From NCBI GenBank assembly GCA_963933975.1, contig CAWVWE010000007.1, positions 1 to 64,000 of the forward strand: a DNA stretch of 64,000 nucleotides, read 5' to 3'. The notes below the pieces were generated by a model that saw only the letters and a program-made list of their open reading frames with translations, ran no database searches and was not told the DNA's origin. Of the stretch, positions 61,413 to 64,000 are shown piece after piece. Within the stretch, counting starts at the first letter, position 1. Every line of letters starts with the position of its first letter. The position numbers and the translations under genes were made by a program. This stretch comes from UBA10364 sp905182675 (GTDB lineage Bacteria > Bacteroidota > Bacteroidia > Flavobacteriales > Schleiferiaceae).

Positions 61413-62723
61413 ATGCAAAACCAAAGCACAAATATTTATCGGTTAGCAACCCTTCTATTAGATGGGTTGCTTCTCATGGCTTTATTTATAGCCGTGGCGT
61501 TTTGGCGTTTTGAAGATTTAAGAATAAGCAACCCGGAGTACTACAACTACTATTTACAGTTGTTAGTGCTCACCATCGTTTCTTGGTATTCTGCCGGTCG
61601 ATGGGCAGGTTTCTTTACCTACACCAGCGGACTTGAGCAAAGAAATGTAACCGCTAACTTATTGCGTGGAGCAATAGCGCAATTGGCCATTCTGGCTATT
61701 GTTGTGGTGGGCTTGAAAGGGTATTACTACAGTCGTGTATTTTTGGTAACCTATTTTGTATCGTTGTATTCGCTTGCCTTGCTTTACAGGTTTTTGCTGG
61801 TTCAATTTTTACGGATCCAAATGGCCCAAGGAAAATGGCAAAGGCGCTACCTACTCTCTGGACAACATGCTACGTCTGATGCGTTAATAAGCTTAACAGA
61901 ACTACGTCCTGAATTAGGGTGGAAGTATGATGGACCTTTGGAGAATGCAGCCCTAGATAGCGTACATGACATTATTTGTGCTCATGCTCCTGGTACAGCA
62001 GGGTATGCTGCAGCTAATCGTCTTGCACTTGAACAGGGAATGAGGTTTAGGTTCCTACCTGACTTAGGGCCTCAATATGCTGGTCAAATGTTTTTAGAGT
62101 CACTCGAAGGAATTCCAATGTTCTCGCAGCGCCAAGAGCCTCTGGCAAATTGGGCTAATGCATGGTTGAAGAGGGTCTTTGATTTAGCGCTGTCACTGCT
62201 TGTGATAATCTCCGTGCTTAGTTGGCTTTTTCCATTGCTAGGTATATTGCTCTTATTTTCTGGAGCCGGTAACCCCTGGTTTATTCAGGAACGTGAAGGG
62301 TTGCAGGGCAGGCCATTTAAGGTGTTAAAATTCAAGACCATGAACCATGAAGGTCAAAGTAATGCGCTACAGTCTTGGATGCGAAAAACCGGTATTGATG
62401 AAATTCCTCAGTTGCTTAATGTCCTTCTGGGTCAGATGTCGTTGGTAGGTCCACGTCCTCACACAAGTGGTGATGGCATAGCCTATTCTAAAATGGTGCA
62501 AAGCTATAGGGTACGGTATTGGACAAAGCCAGGATTAACGGGGCTTGCCCAGATCAGAGGATTAAGAGGAGGAGGAGATTCTGCCCGCAAAGAACTTTTA
62601 GAATTACGCATTCGCGCCGATGTATATTATATCGAAAATTGGTCTTTGTTATTAGACCTTAGAATTTTAATTGAAACAGTGCTTAGAACACTTTTAGCAC
62701 CATCTTCCCTACACGCTAAATAA
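61413..62723 (+). CDS. Undecaprenyl-phosphate sugar transferase (WcaJ-like, polyisoprenyl-phosphate hexose-1-P transferase)
   Basis: A 436-residue membrane enzyme that starts glycan synthesis by moving a sugar-1-phosphate onto undecaprenyl phosphate. Four N-terminal helices (LLLDGLLLMALFIAVAFW first) precede a nucleotide-like central region. The C-terminal catalytic domain then has KRVFDLALSLLVIISVLSW, FKVLKFKTM, GIDEIPQLLNVLLGQMSLVG and PRPHTSGDG. An upstream frame overlaps recG, so the ATG at 61413 was chosen. No other glycan genes adjoin it, so the product (exopolysaccharide or O-antigen) is open. pepT follows 10 bases on. Confidence 0.93.
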   Translation: MQNQSTNIYRLATLLLDGLLLMALFIAVAFWRFEDLRISNPEYYNYYLQLLVLTIVSWYSAGRWAGFFTYTSGLEQRNVTANLLRGAIAQLAILAIVVVGLKGYYYSRVFLVTYFVSLYSLALLYRFLLVQFLRIQMAQGKWQRRYLLSGQHATSDALISLTELRPELGWKYDGPLENAALDSVHDIICAHAPGTAGYAAANRLALEQGMRFRFLPDLGPQYAGQMFLESLEGIPMFSQRQEPLANWANAWLKRVFDLALSLLVIISVLSWLFPLLGILLLFSGAGNPWFIQEREGLQGRPFKVLKFKTMNHEGQSNALQSWMRKTGIDEIPQLLNVLLGQMSLVGPRPHTSGDGIAYSKMVQSYRVRYWTKPGLTGLAQIRGLRGGGDSARKELLELRIRADVYYIENWSLLLDLRILIETVLRTLLAPSSLHAK

Positions 62724-62733
62724 AATAGTCATC

Positions 62734-63975
62734 ATGAAATACCCTTTGTTACTTGAGAGATTCAAGCAGTATGTTCAGATAGATACGCAAAGCGATCCAC
62801 ATTCATCCTCTGTCCCATCCACGAAAAAGCAGAAGAATCTTGGAGAGCTGTTGGTGTCTCAGCTTGTGGAAATGGGTGTGGTTGATGCACATATGGATCC
62901 TAAAGGATATATATATGCTACAGTTCCCGCGACACCAGGCTATGAGTCTGCCCCAGCAGTTTGTTTCTGTTCACATATGGATACGTCTCCAGAATACTCA
63001 GGGGCAGGTGTAGAACCTATGCTTCATGAGCAATACGATGGAGGTGACCTAATCCTGCCAGAAGGAGATGTGGTTATCAGTCCAAAGGATTTTGGCCCAC
63101 TCAAGGAAATGACAGGACATACGATCATTACCTCAAATGGATCTACGTTGCTGGGTGCAGATAACAAGGCAGGTGTAGCAGAAATAATGACTGCAGCGCA
63201 CCTGCTTATGAGCTCAGAAACGCCTCATGCCGCGATGAAAATATTGTTCACTCCGGACGAAGAAATAGGCCGAGGTGCAGACCATGTTGATTTAAAAAAA
63301 TTAGGCGCTGATTTTGGATATACAATGGATGGTGCCACGAAGGGGTCTATCGAGGATGAAACATTTTCTGCTGATGGGGCTGTAGTTACTTTTACTGGAT
63401 CAAATACCCATCCTGGTTATGGACATAAAAAAATGGCCAATGCGCTAAAGGCAGCTGGTGTATTTCTATCCTCACTACCTAGACAAGAATGGGCGCCAGA
63501 GTCTACTAAGGGTGACGAAGGGTTTGTCCATCCATATGAAATATCAGGTGGCGTTGAAGAAGTGCGCATCACTATGATCCTAAGATCTTTTGAAACTGAA
63601 GAATTGTCTGACTATGCTGCTCTTTTGGGATCGTTAGCTAAACAAGCAACAAAGGCAGTTAAAAGAACTTCATATTCGATTTCCATAAACGAGCAATATC
63701 GAAATATGAAACAGATTTTAGATCAGCAGCCGGAGGTAGTTGAATATGCTGAAAAGGCGATTGAGGCCGTTGGATTACCTGTACGTAAATCAAGAATCAG
63801 AGGTGGCACGGATGGATCTAAACTAAGTTTTATGGGCCTGCCTTGCCCAAATATTTTTGCGGGAGAGCATGCTTTTCATAGCCCTTATGAGTTTGTCTCT
63901 CTGCAAGACATGGAAAGTGCTACAGAGGTCATCGTGAAGTTGCTCGAGATAGTAGCAATAGAGCATTCGAAATAA
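62734..63975 (+). CDS. pepT: Peptidase T (tripeptide aminopeptidase)
   Basis: A 413-residue M20B zinc aminopeptidase releasing N-terminal residues from tripeptides in the cytoplasm. Metal ligands and the catalytic Asp lie in FCSHMDTSPEYSG (H81, D83), LLGADNKAGVAE, FTPDEEIGRG, and HAFHSPYEF at the C terminus. RGGTDGSKLSFMGLPCPN is also typical. Length is normal. The last 25 bases of the window after it hold nothing recognisable. Confidence 0.96.
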   Translation: MKYPLLLERFKQYVQIDTQSDPHSSSVPSTKKQKNLGELLVSQLVEMGVVDAHMDPKGYIYATVPATPGYESAPAVCFCSHMDTSPEYSGAGVEPMLHEQYDGGDLILPEGDVVISPKDFGPLKEMTGHTIITSNGSTLLGADNKAGVAEIMTAAHLLMSSETPHAAMKILFTPDEEIGRGADHVDLKKLGADFGYTMDGATKGSIEDETFSADGAVVTFTGSNTHPGYGHKKMANALKAAGVFLSSLPRQEWAPESTKGDEGFVHPYEISGGVEEVRITMILRSFETEELSDYAALLGSLAKQATKAVKRTSYSISINEQYRNMKQILDQQPEVVEYAEKAIEAVGLPVRKSRIRGGTDGSKLSFMGLPCPNIFAGEHAFHSPYEFVSLQDMESATEVIVKLLEIVAIEHSK

Positions 63976-64000
63976 CGACGACCTACACCTGGGAGTAAAT

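Overview
The window is a dense stretch of housekeeping chromosome from a member of the Bacteroidota, most likely a free-living, probably marine, flavobacterium-like organism (inferred from gene content, not computed). The indicators are a GldF/GldG gliding-type transporter (here fused), a short primary sigma factor of about 287 residues, TAnnTTTG-type -7 promoter boxes, the alternative GlmU family, many exported beta-barrel and lipoprotein genes of Bacteroidota type, and the order rpsO-pnp-rpoD-rpe. No insertion sequence, phage gene, integrase, rRNA, CRISPR array or defence cluster was seen. The longest gene-free stretch is about 215 bases (48628-48842).

Layout. 1-9 kb: two exported proteins of unclear role, then a minus-strand block of dnaB, accA, an EamA permease, an LptF/G permease and tgt. 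9-17.5 kb: rsmG and a small exported protein, pruA on the minus strand, then serC-serA-DUF1015-yggS-exonuclease/GIY-YIG on the plus strand. 17.4-26 kb: a minus-strand phoH-purC-barrel unit divergent from a SAM-hydrolase-like gene, a monooxygenase-like gene, fused gldFG and a lipoprotein, followed by dnaN. 26-32 kb: a ferredoxin divergent from a LuxC-like acyl-CoA reductase, a beta-helix lipoprotein, rpmE, a GlmU-like gene and rpe. 32-41 kb: rpsO-pnp-rpoD, and a tight operon folE-cysS-yidD-PD40 lipoprotein-lgt-DUF192. 41-49 kb: a BNR/sortilin-like exported protein, a FadL-like barrel with an Asn/Gly/Tyr-rich lipoprotein, proS, tRNA-Glu and rpsT. 49-64 kb: an acyl-CoA ligase, an amidohydrolase, purL, a small exported protein, an HDAC-family hydrolase, pheT, a VTT-domain protein, recG, a sugar transferase and pepT.

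How the genes fit together. Most encode core information processing (dnaB, dnaN, recG, rpoD, pnp, three tRNA synthetases, tRNA-Glu, three ribosomal proteins, rsmG, tgt), central biosynthesis (accA, serA/serC, purC, purL, folE, GlmU-like) and envelope building (Lgt, YidD, LptF/G, barrels, lipoproteins, a glycan-initiating sugar transferase). Transcription units are compact, with frequent 4-base overlaps and several stem-loop terminators.

No wholly new multi-gene system is evident. The observations most worth a second look are a tRNA-guanine transglycosylase whose three zinc-ligand cysteines are replaced while the ligand histidine stays, a SAM-hydrolase-family protein that appears to have lost its catalytic triad, the GldF-GldG fusion, a DnaQ/GIY-YIG two-nuclease protein with an unassigned C-terminal part, an Lgt with a long insertion, and a terminator stem that doubles as the last codons of a gene.
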